A DNA stretch of 7,692 nucleotides from an uncultured Clostridium sp. (GTDB taxonomy: Bacteria > Bacillota > Clostridia > Clostridiales > Clostridiaceae). The stretch covers positions 1 through 7,692 of the forward strand of contig CAKVLD010000099.1 in assembly GCA_934755305.1 (NCBI GenBank). Reading direction: 5' to 3'. A program made the translations under genes and the position numbers. Below the pieces are notes generated by a model, which was not told the DNA's origin, searched no databases, and was given only the letters and a program-made list of their open reading frames with translations. Below are positions 1-5,939 of the stretch, piece by piece (the first letter of the stretch is position 1; every line of letters starts with the position of its first letter).

Positions 1-480
1 GATAAAATTATTGATTTATGCTGTCCTTATGCTGAAATTTTAATTCAAAACTCACTTTTAGGTATATATAATAATTCAATGGAACGAACATGGATAGGAT
101 TTATTAATAAAGAAATTAAACCTATTGGATATTATAATATATATATATCACTATTTTTAAGTTATTTAGGAAAAATCTCTAGTAAAGATTATTATATTAA
201 TGTTGCTAAAGAAGCTATAAAACCTGCAATACGTGATATATCATATAATATATCTTATATTAAAGATATAAATAATATTAATGCTACTTTTTATATAGTT
301 AATAATATAATAAAAAGTAAATATTTAAATGATTATATCAATTCTAATATGGTGTTTAATTTATATTTTAAAAAAGAACTAGATAATATAATTAATAATA
401 ATACACTTTTGAGAAACTATATTTTTTCCAGTTCTATTAACATATTAAATAAAATAATTTTACCAATAGAGAAGAAGTAA
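1..480 (+). pseudogene. C-terminal remnant of a LanM-like lanthipeptide synthetase (LanC-like domain, truncated)
   Basis: The frame is open from base 1, so the gene begins outside the window; the ATG at 79 is internal. About 159 residues are visible. They follow the layout of the start of the cyclase domain of class II lanthipeptide synthetases: a helix with AEILIQNSLLG, then ERTWIGF, then PIGYYNIYISLFLSYLG, where LanM proteins normally have a 'LYdGxxGialFlayLg' segment, then a Tyr/Ala-rich helix. Later stretches (NATFYIVNNI and NYIFSSSINIL) line up with the next two repeats, where functional proteins have glycines (GaftGxxG and DIISGSAGIL). The glycines are replaced by Asn, Ser or Tyr. The frame stops at 478-480, before the region that would hold the zinc-binding Cys, Cys and His. 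G+C is about 16% (59 of 360 bases over 121-480), well below the other genes here. I infer a decayed, non-cyclising remnant. A divergent protein of another alpha-alpha barrel family is possible. The family call comes from remembered motifs, not a search. Confidence 0.5.
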
Positions 481-509
481 GAATATAATTTTTATTCCTA
501 CTTCTTTTT
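471..509. terminator. Hairpin terminator shared by two convergent genes
   Basis: Left arm 472-485 pairs with right arm 493-506, giving 14 positions with one A-C mismatch, around a 7-base loop (486-492). T505-T509 follows on the plus strand. The hairpin contains the stop codon of the upstream frame (478-480) and ends just before the stop of the minus-strand gene (511-513). It would terminate the plus strand well. The minus-strand T tract (the complement of the A/G run at 470-476) is weaker. Confidence 0.7.
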
Positions 510-510
510 A

Positions 511-789
511 CTATTCATTTACACTTTTTAATTTTTTTAAAACCGATAATCTTTTAGTTTCTAATTCTATCTTTCTTTTTATCCATTGGATTTTATGTTC
601 ATCCAACAAATCTACATTTCCTAAATTTACTCCATTCTCTTTTGCTGCATCATAAATATCTTTAAAAGCTAAGGTTAACATATAATCATTATATTTTTCT
701 ATACTTTCATTTAATTGATCTTCATATGTTGTAATAAGAAAATTAAGTGCTTTATCCCTTGCTTCAAGTTTACTATATATTTTCGTCAA
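511..789 (-). CDS. Hypothetical 92-residue helical protein, TTG start
   Basis: I do not recognise this protein. It begins MTKIYSKLEARDKALNF and ends KRLSVLKKLKSVNE. It is charged, has no cysteine, no signal peptide and no membrane segment, and reads as mostly alpha-helical with a Lys/Glu-rich C-terminal helix that could be a short coiled coil. The start is TTG at 789. A perfect AGGAGG on the minus strand (798-803) sits 8 bases upstream, and an in-frame stop lies immediately before that, so no longer ATG form exists. It is transcribed alone, convergent with the LanM-like remnant, and shares its terminator. Upstream on its own strand is only the decayed transposase. A small cytosolic or accessory protein is likely, but no function can be given. 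Confidence 0.75.
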   Translation of the reverse strand: MTKIYSKLEARDKALNFLITTYEDQLNESIEKYNDYMLTLAFKDIYDAAKENGVNLGNVDLLDEHKIQWIKRKIELETKRLSVLKKLKSVNE

Positions 790-797
790 CTTTAATA

Positions 798-803
798 CCT
801 CCT
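798..803 (-). promoter_or_regulatory. Ribosome binding site that fixes a TTG start
   Basis: The minus strand reads AGGAGG here, 8 bases before TTG at 789. Because an in-frame TAG overlaps the upstream edge of this site and the next Met codon lies far inside the gene, this site decides the start. Confidence 0.75.
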
Positions 804-939
804 AATGAATAAACTTATTTCTTTATAATCTAAGAATACTATATTTAATAAGTAAGTTTTTAAATTTATCATAAATGATTATATTTTCATAAAAACTCTT
901 AAATGTGGATGGTTTAAAAAAATAACAATAAGACAATGC

Positions 940-1085
940 CATAATAAATAAAATAATCCATATTATTTTAATGTAATTAACATCTCCTAAATAAATAACA
1001 AGTTGATTAAAATAATTCTGTATAATCTAATTTCTCTGTAACTTCAAATAGCAGTCTAACAGGATCATCCTCTTTTGCTATAAAA
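940..1085 (-). pseudogene. Decayed N-terminal fragment of an IS1182-like transposase
   Basis: Reading the minus strand downward from 1081, the frame gives IAKEDDPVRLLFEVTEKLDY followed by TELF and a stop (1007-1009). This resembles the opening of IS1182-type transposases, which have a 'ddpVRlLdeivEeLDYs.Ly' segment. A shift of frame after the LDYTEL stretch reopens the reading (FNQLVIYLGDVNYIKIIW, then ILFIMALSYCYF), weakly matching the family's 'iLFKilvYaYmngIYSsR' segment. There is no start codon, at least one frameshift or stop, and nothing like the catalytic domain. It is therefore a short relic of an insertion sequence, not an active element. The family call rests mainly on the first 20 residues. 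Confidence 0.45.
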
Positions 1086-1099
1086 ATAATTTAAAAAAT

Positions 1100-1133
1100 C
1101 CTATTATAAATTTTATAAAAGATTTATAATAGG
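1100..1133. repeat. Perfect 11-bp inverted repeat (hairpin)
   Basis: CCTATTATAAA at 1100-1110 is the exact reverse complement of TTTATAATAGG at 1123-1133, with a 12-base loop. On the minus strand it is followed by a run of six T (complement of 1093-1098), so in form it is a minus-strand terminator, yet no intact minus-strand gene lies upstream to need it. It abuts the transposase relic and lies about 80 bases before the adhesin start. It could be an insertion-sequence remnant, an operator or a leader structure. Confidence 0.55.
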
Positions 1134-1203
1134 TAATATAAATGGTTTATATTTACATATAAGTAAAATTATGTGTAACGATATAAAAATTTAAAAAGTG
1201 TTG

Positions 1204-1209
1204 AGGAGG
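1204..1209 (+). promoter_or_regulatory. Ribosome binding site for the adhesin GTG start
   Basis: AGGAGG lies 5 bases before GTG at 1215. The frame it opens encodes a basic n-region (KKRR) and a hydrophobic core typical of a signal peptide. No comparable site precedes the internal GTG at 1487, so this is the translation start of the adhesin despite the later frame change. Confidence 0.75.
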
Positions 1210-1214
1210 AAATT

Positions 1215-2887
1215 GTGAGAGGAGAAGAGAAGAAAAGACGGTTTACACTAAAGACAATAGGTTATAAGATGTTATCAATCATTACTGTAATTTCAATGTT
1301 ATTAGGGGTAAAAGTGCTGCTGAAAATGAAAGCTATGATTATAAGTACGTAGGTAATTATGAATGGGGAGATAGTGGACAAACTGTAATTTTTAAATTAG
1401 CAGATGAAAATAATAATATCTACTATGCTTATTGTGTAGATAAGGAAACTTATATAGAAAAAGATCATGACTATTCTAGAGTAAATGTGGAAGATTCAAA
1501 TTACTATGAGGAGGATGATGCAAAACAAATAAGAGCGATAGTAAGAGAATCATATCCATTTCAAAGCTTAGAGTATATGCAAGAAAAATTTAACATTTCT
1601 GAATTAACAAAGAGTGAAGCCATTGATGCAGTTCAATTTGCTATATGGTATTATGCCAATTCATATCAAGGCGATTTTGTAAGTGGAAGTAGTGAAAATG
1701 TGAAAAACTTATATAATCAATTAATTAGTCTTAGTCCAGCTGAACAAGTAACAACAGTAGCTGAAATTAATTTTTTAGAGCCATCAGCCGTATTTAATGG
1801 GGAAAGCTATGATGTTGATTTTGCATATAAAGTAACAGGTAAAAATATTGATGGAACTGCAGTAAGCGGTGAGTATTTATTTGAAGAGGATTTAGCGGCA
1901 CAATATGGAGCAACAATAGAAGAAGCTGGTGTAGATGAAAATGGATATACTCATGTTATAGTTAAGAATTTACCTAGTGAAACAACAGTAAATTTAAAAG
2001 TTAGTGCCAATCAGAATCGAGGAAAAGATGCTTGTTTTTATGATCCAGAAGGTGGAAGAGAAGCATCTCAAAGCTTAATTGGGGTATATGAAATTAAAAA
2101 CAATATATCAAATTCCATTGCCTTTACCACAAAAGCAGTATCAGAAGTAGTTATTAATAAGGTTGATGCTGATAATAATGAAAAATTTCTTCCTGGTGCA
2201 GAATTTATCATAACTTCAGTTGATAATGAATATACAGCAACAGTTGTTACTGATGAAAATGGACGTGCATCAGCAAAGCTTCCATTAGGGCAATACACTA
2301 TTACTGAAACTAAGGCACCAGAAGGATATGCAATTATGGAAGACGTAAGAACCATTGATGTTACAGGTGATATAACAGAAGTTCCTATATTTGTCTTTGA
2401 AAATAAAACAATTACAGGTTCAGTGGTATTAACTAAAGTAGATAAGGATAATAAGACTACACTTACAGGGGCAGAATTCATTATTAAAAATGAAAATGGT
2501 GAAGAAATTGCTAGAGGAAAAACAGATGAAAGCGGTGTTGTTAAGTTTACAGAACTTCCATATGGAAAGTATACTTATCAAGAAGTAACTGCACCAAATG
2601 GCTATGTTCTAGATAGTAAAGAGTATTCATTTGCAATCACTAGTGATAATGAAGAATTAAATATTACAGTAGAAAATGAAAAAATAACACAATCACAAAC
2701 ACCAAGTGAACCTTCCACTAAACCAACTAGTCCTTCTACTACAACAAATAAGCCAAGCAATATAAAGGGGACTAGCACTGCCAAGGTACCAAACACCGGT
2801 GATGCAGGTATGGTAGGATTTGCTGCTATATTATCATTTTCAGTTGGTGGACTTTTAATTAATAACAGAAAGAAAATTACTGGATAA
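1215..2887 (+). CDS. Thioester-domain, Cna_B-repeat LPXTG-type surface adhesin (frameshifted near the 5' end)
   Basis: This is a cell-wall-anchored adhesin whose gene is split by a frame change. The first frame (1215-1352) gives a signal peptide, MRGEEKKRRF, then LSIITVISMLLG. The second frame is closed upstream by TAA at 1265-1267 and runs on to TAA at 2885-2887. Joining them by -1 at 1310-1313 gives about 557 residues; numbers below use that joined protein. Residues about 45-200 are a thioester domain: Cys74 in YAYCVD (codon 1433-1435) and Gln141 in VQFAIW (codon 1634-1636) should form the Cys-Gln thioester that reacts with host amines. A beta-rich region follows. Two Cna_B domains carry likely isopeptide triads: Lys316, Glu365 (TETKAPEGY), Asn397, and Lys408, Glu457, Asn488. 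A Ser/Thr/Pro-rich stalk leads to VPNTG (525-529), a hydrophobic span and a basic tail. The simple ORF starting at GTG 1487 lacks Cys74 and a ribosome site. The stop overlaps the sortase start. The gene may be a pseudogene or phase-variable. Confidence 0.85.
1305..1313 (+). other. Frameshift site between signal peptide and thioester domain
   Basis: The bases are GGGG, T, AAAA. The signal-peptide frame reads GGG GTA AAA GTG, while the mature-protein frame reads AAA AGT GCT GCT. One extra A or G in either run, or a -1 slip of the Lys tRNA from AAA 1311-1313 to AAA 1310-1312, restores a continuous protein (MLLGVKSAAEN). The exact base cannot be fixed from one sequence. There is no canonical X_XXY_YYZ heptamer in the signal-peptide frame. 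Confidence 0.75.
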
Positions 2888-3642
2888 TGAAAAAAATCAT
2901 TAATATTTCTTTGGTAATTATAATAATATTTTGTTTTTCCTTAGCTGCATATAAATATTATGATTATTATAAAGATGATAAATTTAATGCAAAGATACAA
3001 AACTTAGCACCTGAAATTAAGGAAGTAGTTTTAAGTAATAATGATGCTTCAGAAGGTAATTCTGCAGATATTACAGAAGAAGATAATAGCTCATCAAAGG
3101 AAAATGAAGAGTTGTTAAGAGAAATGAATAATGACTATAAAATGTGGTTGCAAATAGAAAATACTGATATCAATTATCCAGTGGTACAAACAAGCGATAA
3201 TGAGTATTATTTAAATCATAATTTTCAAGGAGAAGATAATATTTCAGGAACTATTTTTGTTGATTATCAAAATGATATTGAAAAAGATAAGAATATAGTT
3301 ATATATGGACATAACATGAAAAATAAAACTATGTTCAACAATTTAATTCAATATAAAGATCAGCAGTTTTTTGAAAATAATAATGCTATTAATATAGTTA
3401 AGGATGGCAAATTATTTAAGTATGAAGTATGTTCAGTTTATGTTGATAATGTAAAAAATTTAAATATTGCTCTTGCATTTAATAGTAAAGAAGATTTCCT
3501 TAATTATGCTACAAATGAGATATCAAAGTCATTATATAGTAAAGACATAAGTATAAGTGAAGAGGATAACTTGCTTACATTAGTTACTTGTAGCTATGAA
3601 TATACAGATGCCAGAACGGTAGTGGTAGCTGTAAGAAAATAA
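2887..3642 (+). CDS. srtB: Class B sortase
   Basis: This is a membrane-anchored cysteine transpeptidase that cleaves a sorting signal between Thr and Gly and joins the protein to cell wall or to a pilin lysine. The 251 residues begin with a membrane anchor (about 4-22), then an acidic Ser/Glu/Asp-rich spacer (about 45-85), then the catalytic beta-barrel. Visible catalytic residues are His142 in IYGHNM, Cys235 in LVTCSYE and Arg243 in TDAR. The YGHNM...TMF signature and the TCSYE...R spacing are those of class B. Its ATG overlaps the adhesin stop by one base (TAATG), so the two are translationally coupled and the adhesin is the obvious substrate. Class B enzymes classically use NPQTN, but pilus-type class B enzymes of streptococci act on VPxTG-like motifs, which fits VPNTG here. 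The symbol reflects class, not proven orthology. Confidence 0.92.
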   Translation: MKKIINISLVIIIIFCFSLAAYKYYDYYKDDKFNAKIQNLAPEIKEVVLSNNDASEGNSADITEEDNSSSKENEELLREMNNDYKMWLQIENTDINYPVVQTSDNEYYLNHNFQGEDNISGTIFVDYQNDIEKDKNIVIYGHNMKNKTMFNNLIQYKDQQFFENNNAINIVKDGKLFKYEVCSVYVDNVKNLNIALAFNSKEDFLNYATNEISKSLYSKDISISEEDNLLTLVTCSYEYTDARTVVVAVRK

Positions 3643-3652
3643 AATAAGGCAT

Positions 3653-3708
3653 AAAAATGACTTTCTGGATTAATAAAAGTTTAAATAAATCTAGAAGGTC
3701 ATTTTTTA
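3653..3708 (+). terminator. Rho-independent terminator of the adhesin-sortase operon
   Basis: The left arm (3653-3671) pairs with the right arm (3688-3706), including G-T wobbles, to make a long stem around a 16-base AT-rich loop. ATTTTTTATTT follows the core of the right arm. It begins 10 bases after the sortase stop and separates this operon from the next promoter. Confidence 0.88.
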
Positions 3709-3729
3709 TTTATAATAGACATATTTTTA

Positions 3730-3758
3730 TTGAAAAATATAAAATATATACATATAAT
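3730..3758 (+). promoter_or_regulatory. Sigma-A-type promoter of the Psp-like operon
   Basis: TTGAAA at 3730-3735 and TATAAT at 3753-3758 are separated by exactly 17 bases. A start near 3765 leaves a leader of about 80 bases before the ATG at 3845, in which I see no clear structure. In Bacillus subtilis the related ydj operon depends on sigma W (TGAAAC/CGTA-type elements). No such pair is visible here, so housekeeping expression is inferred. Confidence 0.65.
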
Positions 3759-3844
3759 TGGTTTATAAATTAAAATGTGGATAATATTGCATTTAGTGGG
3801 TAAATATATCAAAAAGAATAATCTTTTGTAAAGGTAGTGGTAAC

Positions 3845-4894
3845 ATGGAGGTTTGTAGTTCTTTAAGTTGTGCTCAATGTGGAGGTGAGCTACAATTTGA
3901 TATTACTACTCAAAATGTAAAATGTCCTTATTGTGGATATGTAGAAGAATTTGAAAAGAGTTTTCAAGTAGAGAAGCATAGTTTATCAGAGGCTGAAAAT
4001 TGGTCAGCATTAAAAAATAAAAATGAGGAAAAAACAATTTCTTGTAGTAGTTGTGGTAGTAAAAGTGTTATACCATATTTAACAAGTAGTAGTAAATGCT
4101 CATATTGTGGATCAACAAATATAAGCGAAATAGAAGATGAATCTTTAATGGAACCAGATTGTGTAATACCTTTTGTAAAAGATAAATATGAAGTAGATGA
4201 AATATTTAAAAAATGGGTAAAAACAAGAATTTGGGCTCCAAGAGATTTTAAATTAATATATCAACAAGGAAAATTAAATGCTAGCTATAGCCCAGCTTGG
4301 AGCTATAATGCAGATACTACCTACACTTATAGAGGGAAAGGTGGAATTATAGAAACATATACTGTTGAAGAGGATGGAAAGAAAGTTAGAAAGCAGAAAA
4401 CTACATGGTACTCTACTAGAGGAAGTGGACAAGAATCCTTTGAAAAAGTATTTGTAAGTGATTCATCTAAAAATAATGCCTTAATAAAAGGGATATTAGA
4501 TGAAGGTGGATTGGATTTATATAAATATGACCCTAAATATTTATATTCCTTTAGTTCAGAACATTATTATGAAGGGGTTTTAGCTAGGTATCCAGAATCA
4601 CAAAGAATAATGAAAAGTGAAATAAGAGAAATGGCTAGGCAAGAGATTTTGAGAAAATATGATGTAGCTAATGTTGAAGAGGTAAATGTAAATTTTAAAA
4701 ATGTTACTTTTAGTCAAGTATTAGTGCCTGTATGGTCTTCTATGTTTTATTATAATGATAAAGAATATAGAGTGGTTATTAATGGATATAATGGAGATAT
4801 TGAAGGAGAAAGTCCAATATCAGTAGTAAAAGTAATAATAGCTATAGTGGTAGTAATTATAGCAGCTATTATTATTTATATGATGTCAAAGTAG
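3845..4894 (+). CDS. YdjG-like double zinc-ribbon, tail-anchored membrane protein
   Basis: This is probably the membrane receptor of a Psp-like stress complex. The 349 residues hold two N-terminal zinc ribbons: Cys9, Cys12, Cys27, Cys30 (CAQC and CPYC) and Cys67, Cys70, Cys85, Cys88 (CSSC and CSYC). A long soluble region follows, with aromatic-rich segments such as YSPAWSYN and LVPVWSSMFYY. One membrane span near the C-terminus (about 327-346) leaves a very short basic tail, so the ribbons are predicted to face the cytosol. Length and layout match B. subtilis YdjG (about 340 residues). It is first in the operon. The weak AAAGG at 3830-3834, 10 bases before the ATG, suggests modest translation. 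The SPFH gene starts 16 bases after its stop. In Bacillus, YdjG works with YdjH to bring YdjI to the membrane; no YdjH gene is adjacent here. Orthology is inferred from layout and neighbours. Confidence 0.75.
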   Translation: MEVCSSLSCAQCGGELQFDITTQNVKCPYCGYVEEFEKSFQVEKHSLSEAENWSALKNKNEEKTISCSSCGSKSVIPYLTSSSKCSYCGSTNISEIEDESLMEPDCVIPFVKDKYEVDEIFKKWVKTRIWAPRDFKLIYQQGKLNASYSPAWSYNADTTYTYRGKGGIIETYTVEEDGKKVRKQKTTWYSTRGSGQESFEKVFVSDSSKNNALIKGILDEGGLDLYKYDPKYLYSFSSEHYYEGVLARYPESQRIMKSEIREMARQEILRKYDVANVEEVNVNFKNVTFSQVLVPVWSSMFYYNDKEYRVVINGYNGDIEGESPISVVKVIIAIVVVIIAAIIIYMMSK

Positions 4895-4910
4895 TTTATG
4901 GAGGTTAGTT

Positions 4911-5912
4911 ATGGGGTTATTTAGCAGACAGTTTAAAAACGTTGTTGAATGGAATGAAGTAAGAGATGATGTTATTTTTTATAAATGGAAAAATAATGAG
5001 ATAAAAAAAGATAGTAAGCTTATTATTAAGCCAGGACAAGATGCTATATTTATTTATAATGGAAGAGTTGAAGGTATCTTTACTGAAAGTGGAGATTATC
5101 AAATAGCCAGTGAAATTATTCCTTTTTTAAGCACATTAAAAGGTTTTTCTTTTGGATTTAATTCGGGATTAAGAGCTGAAGTTTTATTTGTTAATACAAA
5201 AGAATTTACAGCAAAATGGGGCACTAAAGGCTCCATTAACATACCATGTATAGGGATGCCAGGAGGACTTCCCATAAGAGCCTTTGGAACTTTTTCATTT
5301 AAGGTTTCAGATTATATGGGTCTAATAGAAAATATAGCTGGAGTTAAAGAGCAATATACTGTAGATGAAATAAGAAATAGAGTTGTATCTTCACTAGATC
5401 AGCTTATTATGAAGTGGATAGTTAAAGAAGGAAAAGATATGTTTAATCTTCAAGTTAATGCATATGCAATAGCTCAAGGTATAAAAACTGACTTAGATAT
5501 GGAATTATGTAAGCTTGGACTAACTGTTACAGATTTTAAAGTAGAAAGTTTTAATTATCCAGAACAAGTTCAAAAAATGATCGATAAAAATGCAAGTTAT
5601 TCAATGGTTGGAGATGTAGGACACTATGGCCAAGTATCAGCTATTGAATCCATGGAAAAGAATAATAATTCAACTATGGGGAATATGGTTAATGCCGGTA
5701 TTGGAATACAATTAGGTAGAGAAATTATGAACCAAGTGAATGAAACAATGCAGCAAAATAATAAATATTCAAACACTCAGAATAATGCATCACAAAAGTC
5801 AGAAGCTACATCAGAAGGTGGGAATAGCAATATTCCTAAATTCTGTCCTAACTGTGGTACTAAGACTAATGGGATGAAATTCTGTGGTGAATGTGGATAT
5901 AAATTAATATAA
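4911..5912 (+). CDS. YdjI-like SPFH-domain protein with C-terminal zinc ribbon
   Basis: This is a likely membrane-associated scaffold that links PspA to its membrane partner. The 333 residues start with the conserved opening of the 'virion core protein'-like SPFH group (VVEWNEV, then VIFYKW, KLIIKPGQDAIFIYNG, AKWGTKG, IRAFGTFSFKV). The SPFH fold spans about residues 15-235. An Asn/Gln/Ser-rich linker (about 250-306) follows, then a zinc ribbon: Cys312, Cys315, Cys325, Cys328 (CPNC and CGEC). There is no membrane span, so membrane attachment must come from partners. The B. subtilis homologue YdjI is of similar length (about 320). GGAGG at 4900-4904 with 6 bases of spacing fixes the ATG. It lies between the YdjG-like gene and pspA, the expected company for this family. 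The match is strong at family level; the role is inferred from Bacillus. Confidence 0.85.
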   Translation: MGLFSRQFKNVVEWNEVRDDVIFYKWKNNEIKKDSKLIIKPGQDAIFIYNGRVEGIFTESGDYQIASEIIPFLSTLKGFSFGFNSGLRAEVLFVNTKEFTAKWGTKGSINIPCIGMPGGLPIRAFGTFSFKVSDYMGLIENIAGVKEQYTVDEIRNRVVSSLDQLIMKWIVKEGKDMFNLQVNAYAIAQGIKTDLDMELCKLGLTVTDFKVESFNYPEQVQKMIDKNASYSMVGDVGHYGQVSAIESMEKNNNSTMGNMVNAGIGIQLGREIMNQVNETMQQNNKYSNTQNNASQKSEATSEGGNSNIPKFCPNCGTKTNGMKFCGECGYKLI

Positions 5913-5939
5913 AAATGCAAGTATAAAGGAGTAAAGGGT

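Larger units (their letters stand above)
804..1214. other. 411-base stretch without an intact gene
   Basis: Both strands are broken by stops. The only recognisable contents are the minus-strand transposase relic, the inverted repeat at 1100-1133 and, at the right end, the leader and Shine-Dalgarno site of the adhesin gene. The promoters of the two divergent flanking genes must lie here. AT-rich -10-like hexamers are plentiful (for example TATAAA at 1182-1187), but none has a convincing -35 at proper spacing, so no promoter is called. Confidence 0.6.

Noticed and set aside
811..859. Short inverted repeats around AAACTTATT and AATAAGTAAGTTT as an operator
   Set aside because: Only about 7 bp match over a long AT-rich loop, which is expected by chance at this composition.
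830..1000. Possible small hydrophobic minus-strand peptide (ILFIMALSYCYF)
   Set aside because: No ATG, GTG or TTG start sits at a proper distance from the nearby AGGAG, and the stretch is better explained as the frame-shifted continuation of the transposase relic.
1182..1187. TATAAA as the -10 of the adhesin promoter
   Set aside because: The nearest plausible -35 (TTTACA at 1152-1157) is 24 bases away, too far, and similar AT hexamers are abundant nearby.
1311..1317. Canonical programmed -1 frameshift heptamer in the adhesin
   Set aside because: In the signal-peptide frame there is no X_XXY_YYZ heptamer and no clear downstream stimulatory structure; a simple indel is more likely, although AAAA slippage is possible.
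2068..2481. 137-codon open frame on the minus strand
   Set aside because: It lies wholly within the Cna_B coding region, has no ribosome site and shows the composition of an antisense shadow of the adhesin.
2150..2680. Tandem DNA repeats from the two Cna_B domains
   Set aside because: The two domains are similar in protein pattern only; the DNA is too diverged to call a nucleotide repeat.
2602..2796. 64-codon open frame on the minus strand
   Set aside because: It is antisense to the second Cna_B domain and the Ser/Thr/Pro stalk; its hydrophobic look comes from the complement of Thr/Pro/Asn codons.
4917..5102. 61-codon open frame on the minus strand
   Set aside because: It is antisense to the well-supported SPFH gene, with no ribosome site or family resemblance.
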